NCBI GenBank assembly: GCA_027483465.1 | Contig: JAIXUQ010000087.1 | Span: 26,320-90,319, forward strand | Direction: 5' to 3' | Origin: Sphingomonadales bacterium | GTDB taxonomy: Bacteria > Pseudomonadota > Alphaproteobacteria > Sphingomonadales > Sphingomonadaceae | Length of the DNA: 64,000 nucleotides | Shown here: positions 8,755 to 17,744 of the stretch, one piece after another | Position numbering within the stretch: the first letter of the stretch is position 1 | Layout of the letters: every line of letters begins with the position of its first letter | The notes under the pieces: model-generated | The model's input: only the letters and a program-made list of their open reading frames with translations | Databases searched by the model: none | What the model was told of the DNA's origin: nothing | Position numbers and translations under genes: made by a program

Positions 8755-9696
8755 ATGAAGAAAGACTACACAATCCCGCGCAACCTGCTCGATGGCGTCG
8801 AAGCCTTCCTGCGCGTTGCCGATCGCGGCTCGTTCCGGCTGGCTGCCGATGATCTCGGCGTCTCGCCCTCCGCCATCAGCCAGACGGTCCGCCAGCTGGA
8901 AGACCGCATCGGCGTGCCGCTGTTCATCCGCACCACCCGCTCGGTCGGCCTGTCCGAAGCCGGCGCCCTGTTCCACGCGGCCGCCGCGCCCGCCTTCGCC
9001 GGCCTTGTCGCCGGCTGGGAACAGGCCCGCACCCTGGGGGAGCGCCCGGCCGGCCTGCTGCGCCTCAACATGCCGCGCGCCGTCGTGCCCCTGCTCATCG
9101 AACCGATCATCGCCAGCTTTTGCGAAACCTATCCCGAAATTGACGTGGAGATCATCGGGGAGGATGCGCTGGTCGATCTGGCCAGCAGCGGCCACGATGC
9201 CGGCATCCGGGTGGGCGAACTGCTGGAGGCCGACATGATCAGCGTCCGCCTCTCCACCCCGTTCCGCTTCGTCATCGTTGGCGCGCCGGCCTATCTGGCC
9301 GCCCACGGCCGGCCGCAGTCACCCGCCGATCTGAAATCCCACCACTGCATCCGCCAGCGCATCCCCGGCCGCAGCAGCCCCACCCCGTGGCGCCTGCAAG
9401 ACGGCAACCGCCACATCGACGTGGCCGTGAAAGGCCGCATCATCGTCAACGAAGACCCGGCGGTGCGCGCGCTGGCCCTGCGCGGCCTCGGCCTCGCCCA
9501 GGTCGCCGAACCGCTGATCGAAACCGAAATCGCCTGCGGCCAACTCGAAATCCTGCTCCCCACCCTCAGCCCCACCAGCCCCGGCCTCTTCCTCCACTAC
9601 CCCAGCCACAGCCAGATGACCCCCAAACTGCGCGCCTTCATCGACCATGTGAAACAGGCCATGGCCGCCGGCATGCTGGACCGGCTGACGATGTAG
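8755..9696 (+). CDS. LysR-family transcriptional regulator
   Basis: A 313-residue regulator. The N-terminal winged helix-turn-helix is clear (GSFRLAADDLGVSPSAISQT, then VRQLEDRIGVPLFIRTTRSV). It is followed by a linker helix and a two-lobed effector-binding domain (about residues 95-300) containing LASSGHDAGIRVGELLEADM. This pattern is typical of the LysR subgroup that regulates nearby oxidoreductase or efflux genes. ATG 8755 is the natural start; the ORF track extends upstream only because the DNA is GC-rich. It is divergent from the small secreted-protein gene. The effector is unknown. Confidence 0.88.
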   Translation: MKKDYTIPRNLLDGVEAFLRVADRGSFRLAADDLGVSPSAISQTVRQLEDRIGVPLFIRTTRSVGLSEAGALFHAAAAPAFAGLVAGWEQARTLGERPAGLLRLNMPRAVVPLLIEPIIASFCETYPEIDVEIIGEDALVDLASSGHDAGIRVGELLEADMISVRLSTPFRFVIVGAPAYLAAHGRPQSPADLKSHHCIRQRIPGRSSPTPWRLQDGNRHIDVAVKGRIIVNEDPAVRALALRGLGLAQVAEPLIETEIACGQLEILLPTLSPTSPGLFLHYPSHSQMTPKLRAFIDHVKQAMAAGMLDRLTM

Positions 9697-9710
9697 GATG
9701 TAAAATGCTC

Positions 9711-9720
9711 ACAATACCAA
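9711..9720. repeat. 10-bp direct repeat, left copy, flanking the low-GC gene
   Basis: ACAATACCAA lies 15 bp after the LysR stop. An identical copy lies on the other side of the low-GC gene. The pair may be a target-site duplication or the remnant of a recombination site. Confidence 0.5.
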
Positions 9721-9753
9721 AGTGACCAAATGCCCGGACCAAATACCTAAGCT

Positions 9754-10983
9754 TTACTGTAGAAGTGTTCTAAACGGAGACTTCTGGTTCCTGTCCAGAT
9801 CGATATCAAGTTCGATCCTATCGAAGGGCTCGCCGAACAGAACCGACCTGGTTGTCACAAGATAAAGCTTTGCTTTACGAACAGATTGATCCTTGCCATC
9901 ATCTTGGCCCTTAAACAAATATGATGCCGGGGCCTCGCTTACGAATGTAATGAGTTTCGATTCGCCAGGGGCGACAATAATCGCTTCCTTGACGGGAACA
10001 CGATCAAGATCGGTTTCCTCATTGGTTGCAGCTTCTTCGCTAGTTGCAACTAGATAGAATGGCTCCTGCTGTTCAATTTTATTGCCACCTGCATTCTTCA
10101 GAGGTGCTATATCTAAGCGCGCTTCGGGAACTACAGCAGCGCTTCGTCCTCCCGTGTTGGTTAGCAGCAACCTCACAACCAACCTGGTCCGCTTTAGAAA
10201 CACCATAGAACCGGGATCATCTTCAAGAATTGACTGAATTCGTTCAAGAATCATCAGTTGTTCTTGTGTAGACCTAAGTATCTGAAGCACGGGCTGCAAC
10301 AGCGCAGCATTCCCGTCCGCTACTGCAACCGCCAGCTGGGCGTAAACCTTCCTTAAGTTCTCCCGCTCGAATTGATTATCTTTAACTCTTGTCCAAAGGA
10401 GAGGAATGCGTTTGGTCTGATACTCAATGAAATAGTTACCGTCTGTATTTATAGAAATTCTAAAAAATCGATATTGGCGATTCTGCGGAGTGACGTCACG
10501 AAATTGCGACATGTCGACCTCATTTCGCCGAACTTCTCCGCTTAAAGCTCCATCTATAGCAACCAGATTGTCTTGGAGAATATCAAAGAATTTTACGGCT
10601 TCATTCATGGTCCTGAAATCAACAGTTGGCCAATCACCTAATGTTTCAACTGCCGGCCTTAAAGTTGGGATAACGTCAGAGACTTGATCATCAACTGTCT
10701 TTAGCTTCTCCTTCTGATCAGTAAAGTTCTCTAAATCTGCGGCCTTTATTGTATTCGCCCATTCACTTTGCTCGGTTAGGCGTGCCAATTCGTTAACCGT
10801 CCGCTCACTCAAGGGCTTTGCGGCCGAACTTTCGCTGTCAACTCTGAGTTCGGCAAAAAGCACGGGCAGTTTTGTCACATTAAGTTGCTCTGAAGAAAGA
10901 AAAAATGGCACCAAGTAAGCAATGATGGCACCCGCTACAGCGGAGCCTAGCCATGGCAAAGCCTTTTTTACTGATTCGTTCAT
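9754..10983 (-). CDS. membrane-anchored protein of unknown function, low GC, probably acquired
   Basis: A protein of about 409 residues. The ORF track frame starts at a TTG at 11046; I prefer the ATG at 10983, which opens directly into MNESVKKALPWLGSAVAGAIIAYLVPFFL, a single N-terminal membrane anchor. The rest is soluble: a helical middle (ENLRKVYAQLAVAVADGNAALLQPVLQIL) and a beta-rich C-terminal part with two domains of the sort that follow membrane sensors or scaffolds. Base composition is clearly lower in GC than every neighbour, and codons end in A/T unusually often. The gene is bracketed by a 10-bp direct repeat. I recognise no family or catalytic motif. No mobility gene accompanies it. 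Confidence 0.75.
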   Translation of the reverse strand: MNESVKKALPWLGSAVAGAIIAYLVPFFLSSEQLNVTKLPVLFAELRVDSESSAAKPLSERTVNELARLTEQSEWANTIKAADLENFTDQKEKLKTVDDQVSDVIPTLRPAVETLGDWPTVDFRTMNEAVKFFDILQDNLVAIDGALSGEVRRNEVDMSQFRDVTPQNRQYRFFRISINTDGNYFIEYQTKRIPLLWTRVKDNQFERENLRKVYAQLAVAVADGNAALLQPVLQILRSTQEQLMILERIQSILEDDPGSMVFLKRTRLVVRLLLTNTGGRSAAVVPEARLDIAPLKNAGGNKIEQQEPFYLVATSEEAATNEETDLDRVPVKEAIIVAPGESKLITFVSEAPASYLFKGQDDGKDQSVRKAKLYLVTTRSVLFGEPFDRIELDIDLDRNQKSPFRTLLQ

Positions 10984-11066
10984 AACATTACGATGATTAC
11001 CATCAAATGCCTTGTCAAGCTCGCCATAGCATTTTCGGGACTGCAATCTTTGTATTCAGGGTTGTA

Positions 11067-11076
11067 ACAATACCAA
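11067..11076. repeat. 10-bp direct repeat, right copy, flanking the low-GC gene
   Basis: A second exact copy of ACAATACCAA, upstream of the low-GC gene. GC content returns to the background level shortly beyond it, in the bpt region. Confidence 0.5.
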
Positions 11077-11125
11077 CCGAATGAGTTAAGGTTTAGCCAG
11101 GTGGAGGACAGATGGTCATAAATCA

Positions 11126-11142
11126 AAGGCGGCCTCCGCCTT
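11126..11142 (-). terminator. hairpin, probable terminator downstream of bpt
   Basis: A perfect 7-bp stem AAGGCGG-CCT-CCGCCTT lies 38 bp beyond the bpt stop. On the minus strand it is followed by TGATTTATG, a weak U-tract. Confidence 0.5.
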
Positions 11143-11179
11143 GTGGGTGGCCTATTAAATTACCATTTCACACCAGCCC

Positions 11180-11914
11180 TCACGCCAATTCCCGCCACTG
11201 GCCGCCCATCAGGGCTTCGACCGGGCGGAATTTGGTTTTGTAGGCCATGCGGTTGCAGCCTTCGATCCAATAGCCGAGGTAGACATAGGCGAGGCCGGCG
11301 CGGGCGGCGCGGGTGATGTGGTCCATGATGATGAAATTGCCCAGGCCTTCGCGGCCGGGCAGATCGGGTTCGTAGAAGCTGTAGATCATCGACAGCCCGT
11401 CGGACTGTTTGTCGGTGAGGCAGCAGCCGACGAGGCGGCCAAGGCGGCCATCGGGCGTGGGTTCGCGATATTCCACCACCACCGTGTCAACCGAGGATTG
11501 TTCCACCATGTCGGCGAAATCATGCGCGTCCATGGCGGCCATGCCGCCGCCGGGGTGGCGGGCGGCCAGATAGCGGCGCAGCAGGGTCCATTGTTCCTCG
11601 GTGGCCCAGGGTTCGCAGGCGTGGACCTCAAGGTCGGCGTGGGCGGCGAGCAGTTTGCGCTGGGTGCGGCCCGGCTGGAAGCGGGCGGTGGGCACCCGCA
11701 CCGACACGCAGGCCTGGCAGCCTTCGCACGACGGGCGGTAGACGACATTCTGGCTGCGGCGGAAGCCGATTCGGCCCAGCGCCTCGGCCATGGTCTGGGC
11801 ATCGTCGCCCTTCAGTTCGGCAAACACCTTGCGTTCGGTGCGGCCGGGCAAATAGGGGCAGGGTGACGGGGCCGTCACGAAAAACCGAGGAAAACGATAG
11901 GATTGGTCGGTCAC
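11180..11914 (-). CDS. bpt: aspartate/glutamate leucyltransferase (arginyltransferase family)
   Basis: A 244-residue protein that transfers leucine from tRNA to proteins with N-terminal Asp or Glu, marking them for ClpS/ClpAP degradation. The start [20 protein letters not shown] and the cysteine cluster [17 protein letters not shown] (about residues 58-74) are typical, as are [11 protein letters not shown] and [14 protein letters not shown] in the C-terminal GNAT-like domain. The start is GTG 11914 with a weak upstream ribosome-binding site. It sits alone between the low-GC insert and the threonine dehydratase gene. A hairpin downstream probably terminates it. Confidence 0.92.
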   Translation of the reverse strand: MTDQSYRFPRFFVTAPSPCPYLPGRTERKVFAELKGDDAQTMAEALGRIGFRRSQNVVYRPSCEGCQACVSVRVPTARFQPGRTQRKLLAAHADLEVHACEPWATEEQWTLLRRYLAARHPGGGMAAMDAHDFADMVEQSSVDTVVVEYREPTPDGRLGRLVGCCLTDKQSDGLSMIYSFYEPDLPGREGLGNFIIMDHITRAARAGLAYVYLGYWIEGCNRMAYKTKFRPVEALMGGQWRELA

Positions 11915-12040
11915 ACCGCAGGCCCTTTTGCGCTCGCACTCTCAAAGGCCGGCCATATGCGCTGGCCAGTCCCTCTCCCTGTTACGGCGATGCTAACCAA
12001 GGCTTGCGTGTGTGCAAGCGGATATTGGGGGGTTTTGGTT

Positions 12041-13312
12041 TCAATCCGCCTCAACCATGCGCACTTCATATCCGGCGGCGCGCAGCGCCTCGATCAGGCG
12101 CTCCAGATGCTCCCGGTCACGGGTTTCGCACTCCACGTCGGCGATCAGGCCCTTGGCCGGCAGGGTGGTGAACACGCGCTGGTGGTACACCTCCAGGATA
12201 TTCACCTGCTGCTGATCGAAAATGCGGGCCACTTCAAACAATTGGCCCGGCCGGTCCTTCAGGCGGATGCGCAGCCGCGCCAGCCGGCCGGCGCGGGCCA
12301 GATCGCGCAGCAGCACGTTGGCCAGCAGGCGCGTATCGATATTGCCGCCACACAGCACCAAGCCCACCTTGGCGCCGCGGAACCGGCGCGGATGGGCGAG
12401 CAGGGCGGCCAAGCCAGCGGCGCCGGCGCCTTCCACCACCGTCTTTTCGATGCCCAGCAGCAGGGCAACGGCGCGTTCCAGATCGCGTTCGCCCACCAGC
12501 ACGATATCGTCCACCAACGCGCGCACCACCTCGCGGGTGAGGCGGCCGGGGGTTTTCACCGCAATGCCTTCGGCCAGCGTGTCCCCATCGCACACGGCGC
12601 CTTGGCCCTTCATCTCGGCATACATCGACGGGTAAAGCTCGGCCTGCACGCCGATGATGGCGATATCGGGCCGCCGCGCCTTGGCCAGCGTGGCGATGCC
12701 GGAAATCAGCCCGCCGCCGCCGATCGGCACCACCAGCGTGTCGATCTCCGGCGCGTCCTCCAGCATTTCCAGGCCCACCGTGCCCTGGCCGGCCATCACG
12801 CGCGGATCATCAAAGGGGTGGACATAGACCAGCCCCTTCTGGTCGGCCAGTTCCAGCGCGTGGGCGCTGGCATCGTCATATTTCTCGCCAAACAGCACCA
12901 CCTTGGCCTGGTGGCTTTCGGTTTGCTGCACCTTCACGATCGGCGTGAAGCGCGGCATCACGATGGTGGCCGGGATGCCCAGCCGGCGGGCGTGATAGGC
13001 CAGCCCTTGCGCATGATTGCCGGCCGAAGCGGCGATCACCCCGCGCGCCCGCTCCTCGGCGGTGAGCGACAGCAGCCGGTTCAGCGCGCCGCGTTCCTTG
13101 TAGGCGGCGGTGAACTGGAGATTCTCGAATTTCAGCCACACCTCCGCCCCGGTGAGTTGGCTGAGCGTTTCGGATTTCAGGCAGGGGGTGCGGATCACCT
13201 TGCCGGCAATGGCCAGCGCGGCGGCCTCCACATCGGCAACGCCAATCGGCAGGGCCGGCCCGGCAGGCGCAGCAGATGGGGCAGATGGGGCAGAGGCGGA
13301 AAGCACGGTCAT
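12041..13312 (-). CDS. ilvA: threonine ammonia-lyase (dehydratase), with ACT domain
   Basis: A PLP enzyme that converts threonine to 2-oxobutyrate and ammonia, the entry to isoleucine synthesis. ATG 13312 gives 423 residues; the longer ORF-track frame runs into the divergent gene. The PLP lysine lies in FTAAYKERGALN, the serine/glycine loops are SAGNHAQG and PIGGGGLISGIA, and a single C-terminal ACT-like domain (about residues 340-423, RLRIRLKDRPGQLFEVARIF) suggests feedback control. The single ACT domain resembles the short ilvA/tdcB type rather than the long E. coli IlvA. Confidence 0.9.
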   Translation of the reverse strand: MTVLSASAPSAPSAAPAGPALPIGVADVEAAALAIAGKVIRTPCLKSETLSQLTGAEVWLKFENLQFTAAYKERGALNRLLSLTAEERARGVIAASAGNHAQGLAYHARRLGIPATIVMPRFTPIVKVQQTESHQAKVVLFGEKYDDASAHALELADQKGLVYVHPFDDPRVMAGQGTVGLEMLEDAPEIDTLVVPIGGGGLISGIATLAKARRPDIAIIGVQAELYPSMYAEMKGQGAVCDGDTLAEGIAVKTPGRLTREVVRALVDDIVLVGERDLERAVALLLGIEKTVVEGAGAAGLAALLAHPRRFRGAKVGLVLCGGNIDTRLLANVLLRDLARAGRLARLRIRLKDRPGQLFEVARIFDQQQVNILEVYHQRVFTTLPAKGLIADVECETRDREHLERLIEALRAAGYEVRMVEAD

Positions 13313-13370
13313 GCCCGTTCCATAACGCCGCAGGTGCCACAGCGCTACCCTCGTGCTAAGCGGCGTGCCC

Positions 13371-14255
13371 ATGAGCAGGATCGCCTTGAACATCGCCTTT
13401 CTGGGGCTGGGCGTGATGGGCGCCCCGATGGCCCGCCACCTCGCCGCCGCCGGCCATGATGTGACCGTGTACAACCGCACGCCGGCCAAGGCCGCGGCCT
13501 GGGTGGCGGCGCATGGCGGCGGCCACGCGCCCACCCCGGCGGCGGCGGCAACCAGGGCCGATGTGGTGATCGCCTGTGTGGGCGCCGATGCCGATCTGGC
13601 CGCCGTCACCCTCGGCCCCGATGGCGCCTTTGCCGCGATGCGCGCCGGCGCGCTGTTCATCGATCACACCACGGTTTCGGCCGCCATCGCCCGGCACCTG
13701 GCCGATGCGGGCGAGGCGCGCGGCCTGCTGGTGGTGGATGCGCCGGTGTCGGGCGGGCAGGCCGGCGCGGAAAATGGCCGGCTCACCATCATGGTGGGCG
13801 GCAGCGCGGCGGCCTTCGCGGCGGCCGAACCGGTGATGGCCGCCTATGCGCAGCGCATCGGCCACATGGGCCCGGCCGGCAGCGGGCAGCTCACCAAGAT
13901 GGTCAACCAATTGTGCATCGCCGGCATATTGCAGGGGCTGGCCGAAGGGCTGGCGCTGGGCCAGGCTGCCGGGCTGGATCTGGATGCGGTGGTGGAGGTG
14001 ATCTCCAAGGGCGCGGCGCAAAGCTGGCAGATGGACAACCGCGCCCGCACCATGGCGCGCGGCGAATTTGATTTCGGCTTTGCGGTGGATTGGATGCGCA
14101 AGGACCTGGGCCTGGCGCTGGACGAGGCGCGGCGGCTGGGCGTGCCGTTGCCGCTGACGGCGCTGGTCGATCAATTCTATGCCGATGTGCAGGCGATGGG
14201 CGGCCGCCGGCAGGACACGTCAAGCCTGATCCGGCGGTTGCGGCCTCAGCCCTGA
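13371..14255 (+). CDS. NAD(P)-dependent beta-hydroxyacid dehydrogenase (3-hydroxyisobutyrate dehydrogenase family)
   Basis: A 294-residue oxidoreductase. The Rossmann loop FLGLGVMGAPMARHLAAAGH is at the N-terminus, the substrate-binding signature DAPVSGGQAGAENGRLTIMVGG is at about residues 123-144, and the catalytic lysine lies in GSGQLTKMVNQL. The C-terminal helical domain completes the fold. ATG 13371 is preferred over the upstream non-ATG start in the track. It is divergent from ilvA (58 bp between starts), and its 3' end overlaps the convergent hydroxylase gene by 10 bp. The exact substrate (3-hydroxyisobutyrate, tartronate semialdehyde or another) cannot be read from the sequence. Confidence 0.87.
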   Translation: MSRIALNIAFLGLGVMGAPMARHLAAAGHDVTVYNRTPAKAAAWVAAHGGGHAPTPAAAATRADVVIACVGADADLAAVTLGPDGAFAAMRAGALFIDHTTVSAAIARHLADAGEARGLLVVDAPVSGGQAGAENGRLTIMVGGSAAAFAAAEPVMAAYAQRIGHMGPAGSGQLTKMVNQLCIAGILQGLAEGLALGQAAGLDLDAVVEVISKGAAQSWQMDNRARTMARGEFDFGFAVDWMRKDLGLALDEARRLGVPLPLTALVDQFYADVQAMGGRRQDTSSLIRRLRPQP

Positions 14256-15424
14256 TCCGCGTCGTAATGCGCGACGGATTCGAACAGCGCGGTCAGGCCG
14301 GCGCGTTCGGCCTTGCTCAGTTCCGGGCGCCAGATTTCAAAGATCAGCACCACGCGCACATCGTCGCTGTCGTTCCACGCCTCATGCTCGATGCTGTCGT
14401 CAAAGATCAGCATGCGCCCGGCCTCAACGCCGCGGGTGTGGTTGCCCACCCGCAGCCGGCAGCCGGCCGGCACGATCAGCGGCAGGTGGCAGATCAGCCG
14501 CGTGTTGAGCATGCCGCAATGGGGCTGGATATGGGTGTGCGGCGCCAGGATGGAAAACAGCGCCATCGGGGAGCGGCCGGCCACGCGCGGCAGCGGCAGC
14601 CCGGCCAGCGCCGCCATGGTGGCCGGGCAGCGGGCGGCGTGATCGGCAATCGGCTGGCCGGCGCGGAACAGGTGAAAGGCGCTCCAGCGCGGATCGTTCA
14701 TCAGGCTGTGGGCCTTGGCCGGCCGGTCGGGCGGGGCCTCCACATAGGGCGCGATGCCGGCGCGTTCGGCCAGCACGCCTTGCGCCTCCGCCCGGATCGC
14801 CGGCATTGCCGCCTCCAGCGCCGCCGTCCAGCCGAATTCGGCCGGATCATAGAAGGCGCGTTGTGGCAGGCCGGGGAAATAGAAATTGGTCGGCTGTTGC
14901 AGGTGCGGCTGGGCCTTGCCGGCCAGGATGGCGAGGCACTCGCCAAAACGGTCTCCGGCGGCGGCGCTGTCAACCCCGGCGGCGCTGAGCGCCGTGTGCA
15001 TGGTGGCAACGAACCGCCCCATGATGGCGCTGCTCTCCGCCTCGGCGCGGTGCAGCCGCTGCACCAGATCGGGCGGCAATTGCTGATAGCGGCCGGCGGC
15101 GGCCAGCGCCCGGCCATACCAGGCCACCGCAGCGCGGTCGTCCCCCTCCCGCGTGAGGATCTCGCCCATCATCACCAGCGCATAGGGGTTGTGTTCATCG
15201 GCGGCGAGCACCCGGGCCAGCGCGGCGCGGGCGGCGGCGCGATCGTCCAGCATGTCACAGCTTTGCGCCAGCAACAGCCACATCTGGGCGCTGGCGGTGC
15301 CGCTGGCGGTGATGGCGGCAAAGGCGGGCCGGGCGGCGGCGGCATCGCCGCGTTGCAGGGCGGCGATGCCCTGCTGGGCCAGGGCCTCCAGCCGGGCGCG
15401 ATCAGGGGAGGCGGCGCTGCTCAT
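14246..15424 (-). CDS. aspartyl/asparaginyl beta-hydroxylase-family protein with TPR-like N-terminus
   Basis: A 392-residue protein. The N-terminal half (about residues 10-120) is made of helical TPR-like repeats (AALQRGDAAAARPAFAAI, ALARVLAADEHNPYALVMMG). The C-terminal half is an Asp/Asn hydroxylase-type double-stranded beta-helix, with iron-ligand histidines in PHTHIQPHCGMLN and DSIEHEAWN and an Arg-rich substrate region. These are 2-oxoglutarate and Fe(II) oxygenases that act on protein side chains. ATG 15424 follows AAGGGG at good spacing and is chosen over GTG 15430. It is divergent from the GNAT gene. The target is unknown. Confidence 0.85.
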   Translation of the reverse strand: MSSAASPDRARLEALAQQGIAALQRGDAAAARPAFAAITASGTASAQMWLLLAQSCDMLDDRAAARAALARVLAADEHNPYALVMMGEILTREGDDRAAVAWYGRALAAAGRYQQLPPDLVQRLHRAEAESSAIMGRFVATMHTALSAAGVDSAAAGDRFGECLAILAGKAQPHLQQPTNFYFPGLPQRAFYDPAEFGWTAALEAAMPAIRAEAQGVLAERAGIAPYVEAPPDRPAKAHSLMNDPRWSAFHLFRAGQPIADHAARCPATMAALAGLPLPRVAGRSPMALFSILAPHTHIQPHCGMLNTRLICHLPLIVPAGCRLRVGNHTRGVEAGRMLIFDDSIEHEAWNDSDDVRVVLIFEIWRPELSKAERAGLTALFESVAHYDADQG

Positions 15425-15488
15425 CGCCACCCCTTACCGCCGCGCGGCCCCGGTTGCCAAGCCGGCCCGCCTGCGCCATCACGCCGGC

Positions 15489-16019
15489 ATGGCCGTCCAT
15501 TATCGCCTTGCCCGCCTGCCCGATGATGCGGCGCTGCTGATCGATCTCAACGCCGAATATCTGCACTTCGTCTTCGATGGCGTGGCCGAGCGGTTTGGCG
15601 TCGGCCTCGCCGATCTGTTTCCCGGTGGTGACATCCGCGCCTATCTGCCCGAGGCGCTGCCGAAAATCCTGGGGCCCGGCCCGCCGTCCAGCATCTTCTA
15701 CCTGATCGAACGCGGTGGCGCGGTGATCGGCATGGGCGGCATCCGGCGGGTGCGCGACGGCGTGTGCGAGATGAAGCGCGTCTATCTGCGCGATGCCGCC
15801 AAGGGCCTTGGCCTTGGCCGCGCGCTGGTGGAGCGGTTGATGGCCGATGCCGCCGGCTTTGGCTATCGCCAGATGCTGCTCGATACCGCGCCCACGCTCA
15901 CCACCGCGATCGCGCTTTATCAGCGGCTGGGCTTTGCGCCGATCCCGCCCTATCCTGAGGTGGAGGTGCCAGCCATCATGCATCCCAACTGGGTGTTCAT
16001 GGCGCGGGCGCTGGGTTGA
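15489..16019 (+). CDS. GNAT-family N-acetyltransferase
   Basis: A 176-residue acetyl-CoA-dependent transferase. The acetyl-CoA pyrophosphate loop is visible in EMKRVYLRDAAKGLGLGRAL, preceded by beta-4 (GAVIGMGGIRRV) and followed by a C-terminal LDTAPTLTTAIALYQRLGF motif typical of the GNAT fold. ATG 15489 is used; the track ORF extends antisense into the hydroxylase gene. The exported amidohydrolase gene starts 17 bp after its stop, so the two are probably cotranscribed. The substrate is unknown. Confidence 0.85.
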   Translation: MAVHYRLARLPDDAALLIDLNAEYLHFVFDGVAERFGVGLADLFPGGDIRAYLPEALPKILGPGPPSSIFYLIERGGAVIGMGGIRRVRDGVCEMKRVYLRDAAKGLGLGRALVERLMADAAGFGYRQMLLDTAPTLTTAIALYQRLGFAPIPPYPEVEVPAIMHPNWVFMARALG

Positions 16020-16036
16020 GAAAACGGGGGATTGCC

Positions 16037-17680
16037 ATGAAAAATCTGCTGTTCGCGCTGGCGCTCGGCACGTCGGCGCCGCTGCTGGCCGATACGCTCT
16101 ACACCAATGCCAATGGCTACACGCTGGATGGCGGCGGCGTGCTGCACCGCTTTGCCACGCTGGTGGTGGGTGATGACGGGCGGGTGAAGGCCACGCTGCC
16201 GGCCGGGGCGGCGCTGCCGGCGGGCACGCAGGTTGATCTGGCCGGCGCCACGCTGTGGCCGGGGCTGATCGATGCCCATGGCCATGTGATGGGCCTGGGC
16301 GAGGAGCGGTTGCAGATTGATCTGCGCGACACCGCATCGATCGCGGCGGCGCAGGCGCGCATCCGCGCCGGCCTGCCGGCCAGCGGCTGGGTGCTGGGCC
16401 GCGGCTGGAACCAGGAACGCTGGCTGGAGGGCGGCAAGCCCATCGGCCGCTTCCCCACCGCCGCCGAGCTTGACGCCGTGACCGGCAGCCGCCCGGCCTG
16501 GTTCGAGCGGGTGGACGGCCACGCCGGCTGGGCCAACAGCGCGGCGCTGAAGGCCGCCGGCATCACCCGGGAGACGAAGGACCCGCCCGGCGGCCAGATC
16601 ATCCGCGATGCCGCCGGCAATCCCACCGGCGTGCTGGTCGACAATGCCATGGCGCTGGTGGCCCGGCAGGTGCCCGCCGACGATGCCGCCCGCCGCGATC
16701 TGGTGCTGGCCAAGGCATTGGAAACCATGGCCGAAGTCGGCCTGACCGGGGTGCATGACGCCGGCATGGACAAGGACACGTGGGACCGGTACGTGCGCTT
16801 TGCGTCCAGCGGCCGGCTGACGGCGCGCATCTATGCCATGGCCTTTGGCCCGGCCAACCGCGCCGCCATCGCGCCCAACGGCCCCATTGATTGGGGCTGG
16901 AATGATCTGATCGCGATGCGGGCGATGAAGCTGGTTTCGGATGGCGCGCTGGGCAGCCGGGGTGCCTATCTGCTGAAACCCTATGCCGACATGCCGAACA
17001 CGCGCGGGCTGGAGATCATTCCGGCCGATGAGCTGAAGCGGTTGGTCACCACCGCCTCGGCCCAGGGCTTCCAGGTCAATGTCCACGCCATCGGCGATGC
17101 CGCCAACCGCGCCACCATGGCGGCCTTTGCCGCGGTGCCGCCGGCCGAGCGCACGGCGCGCCGCCACCGCAACGAACATGCCCAGATCCTCGACATGGGC
17201 GATCTCCACAGCTTTGCCGATCTGGCCGTGGTCGCCTCCATGCAGCCCACCCACGCCACCTCTGACAAGGGGATGGCCGAGGCGCGGCTGGGCGAGGCGC
17301 GGCTGGGCGGCGCCTATGCCTGGGCGGCGCTGAAGAAGAGCGGCGCGCAGCTGGCGCTGGGCAGCGATTTCCCGGTGGAGCCGCCGGAGCCGCTGTTCGG
17401 CCTGCATGCCGCTGTCACCCGCCAATCCCGCGACGGGTTGCCGGCCGGCGGCTGGCGGCCGTGGGAGAAATTGAGCCTCACCGATGCGCTGGCCGGCTTC
17501 ACCCTGTGGGCGGCGCGCGCCGGCCATGCCGAAACCAAGGTGGGCACGCTGGAGCCGGGCAAATGGGCCGATTTCATCACGCTTGAGCGGGACCCGTTCG
17601 CCACGCCCGAAGGCCAGTTGTGGCAGATCAGAGTGTCGGGCACCTGGCTGGCCGGCAAGCGCGTCTACAGCCGCAAGTGA
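16037..17680 (+). CDS. exported amidohydrolase (YtcJ/amidohydrolase-3 type)
   Basis: A 547-residue metal-dependent hydrolase with a signal peptide (KNLLFALALGTSAPLLADT). ATG 16037 is preceded by GGGGGAT and is preferred over the upstream in-frame codon. The metal motif WPGLIDAHGHVMG is at the start of the barrel, followed by NVHAIGDAANR, HRNEHAQILD and LGSDFPVEPPEPL. The C-terminal FITLERDPF belongs to the small beta domain. The order and spacing match the YtcJ-like group, which hydrolyses amide or related bonds; the natural substrate is unknown. The last codons are copied in a tandem duplication just downstream. Confidence 0.88.
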   Translation: MKNLLFALALGTSAPLLADTLYTNANGYTLDGGGVLHRFATLVVGDDGRVKATLPAGAALPAGTQVDLAGATLWPGLIDAHGHVMGLGEERLQIDLRDTASIAAAQARIRAGLPASGWVLGRGWNQERWLEGGKPIGRFPTAAELDAVTGSRPAWFERVDGHAGWANSAALKAAGITRETKDPPGGQIIRDAAGNPTGVLVDNAMALVARQVPADDAARRDLVLAKALETMAEVGLTGVHDAGMDKDTWDRYVRFASSGRLTARIYAMAFGPANRAAIAPNGPIDWGWNDLIAMRAMKLVSDGALGSRGAYLLKPYADMPNTRGLEIIPADELKRLVTTASAQGFQVNVHAIGDAANRATMAAFAAVPPAERTARRHRNEHAQILDMGDLHSFADLAVVASMQPTHATSDKGMAEARLGEARLGGAYAWAALKKSGAQLALGSDFPVEPPEPLFGLHAAVTRQSRDGLPAGGWRPWEKLSLTDALAGFTLWAARAGHAETKVGTLEPGKWADFITLERDPFATPEGQLWQIRVSGTWLAGKRVYSRK

Positions 17681-17744
17681 TTCAGCCGCCCCACACCGGC
17701 AGGCGCGTCTACAACCGCAAGTGATTCAGCCGCCCCACACCGGC
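17659..17744. repeat. 42-bp tandem duplication covering two convergent gene ends
   Basis: Copies at 17659-17700 and 17703-17744 are identical except for one base (ACAGCCG versus ACAACCG). Each carries the last codons and stop of the amidohydrolase gene and the last codons of the convergent prolyl-hydroxylase gene. Only the left copy ends the amidohydrolase and only the right copy ends the hydroxylase. Confidence 0.9.

Noticed and set aside
9697-11080. The low-GC insert as an insertion sequence
   Set aside because: No transposase motif and no terminal inverted repeats next to the direct repeats; only a cargo-like gene is present.
12041-13660. The 539-residue threonine dehydratase frame
   Set aside because: The first 116 codons lie opposite the divergent dehydrogenase gene; the family start is the ATG at 13312.
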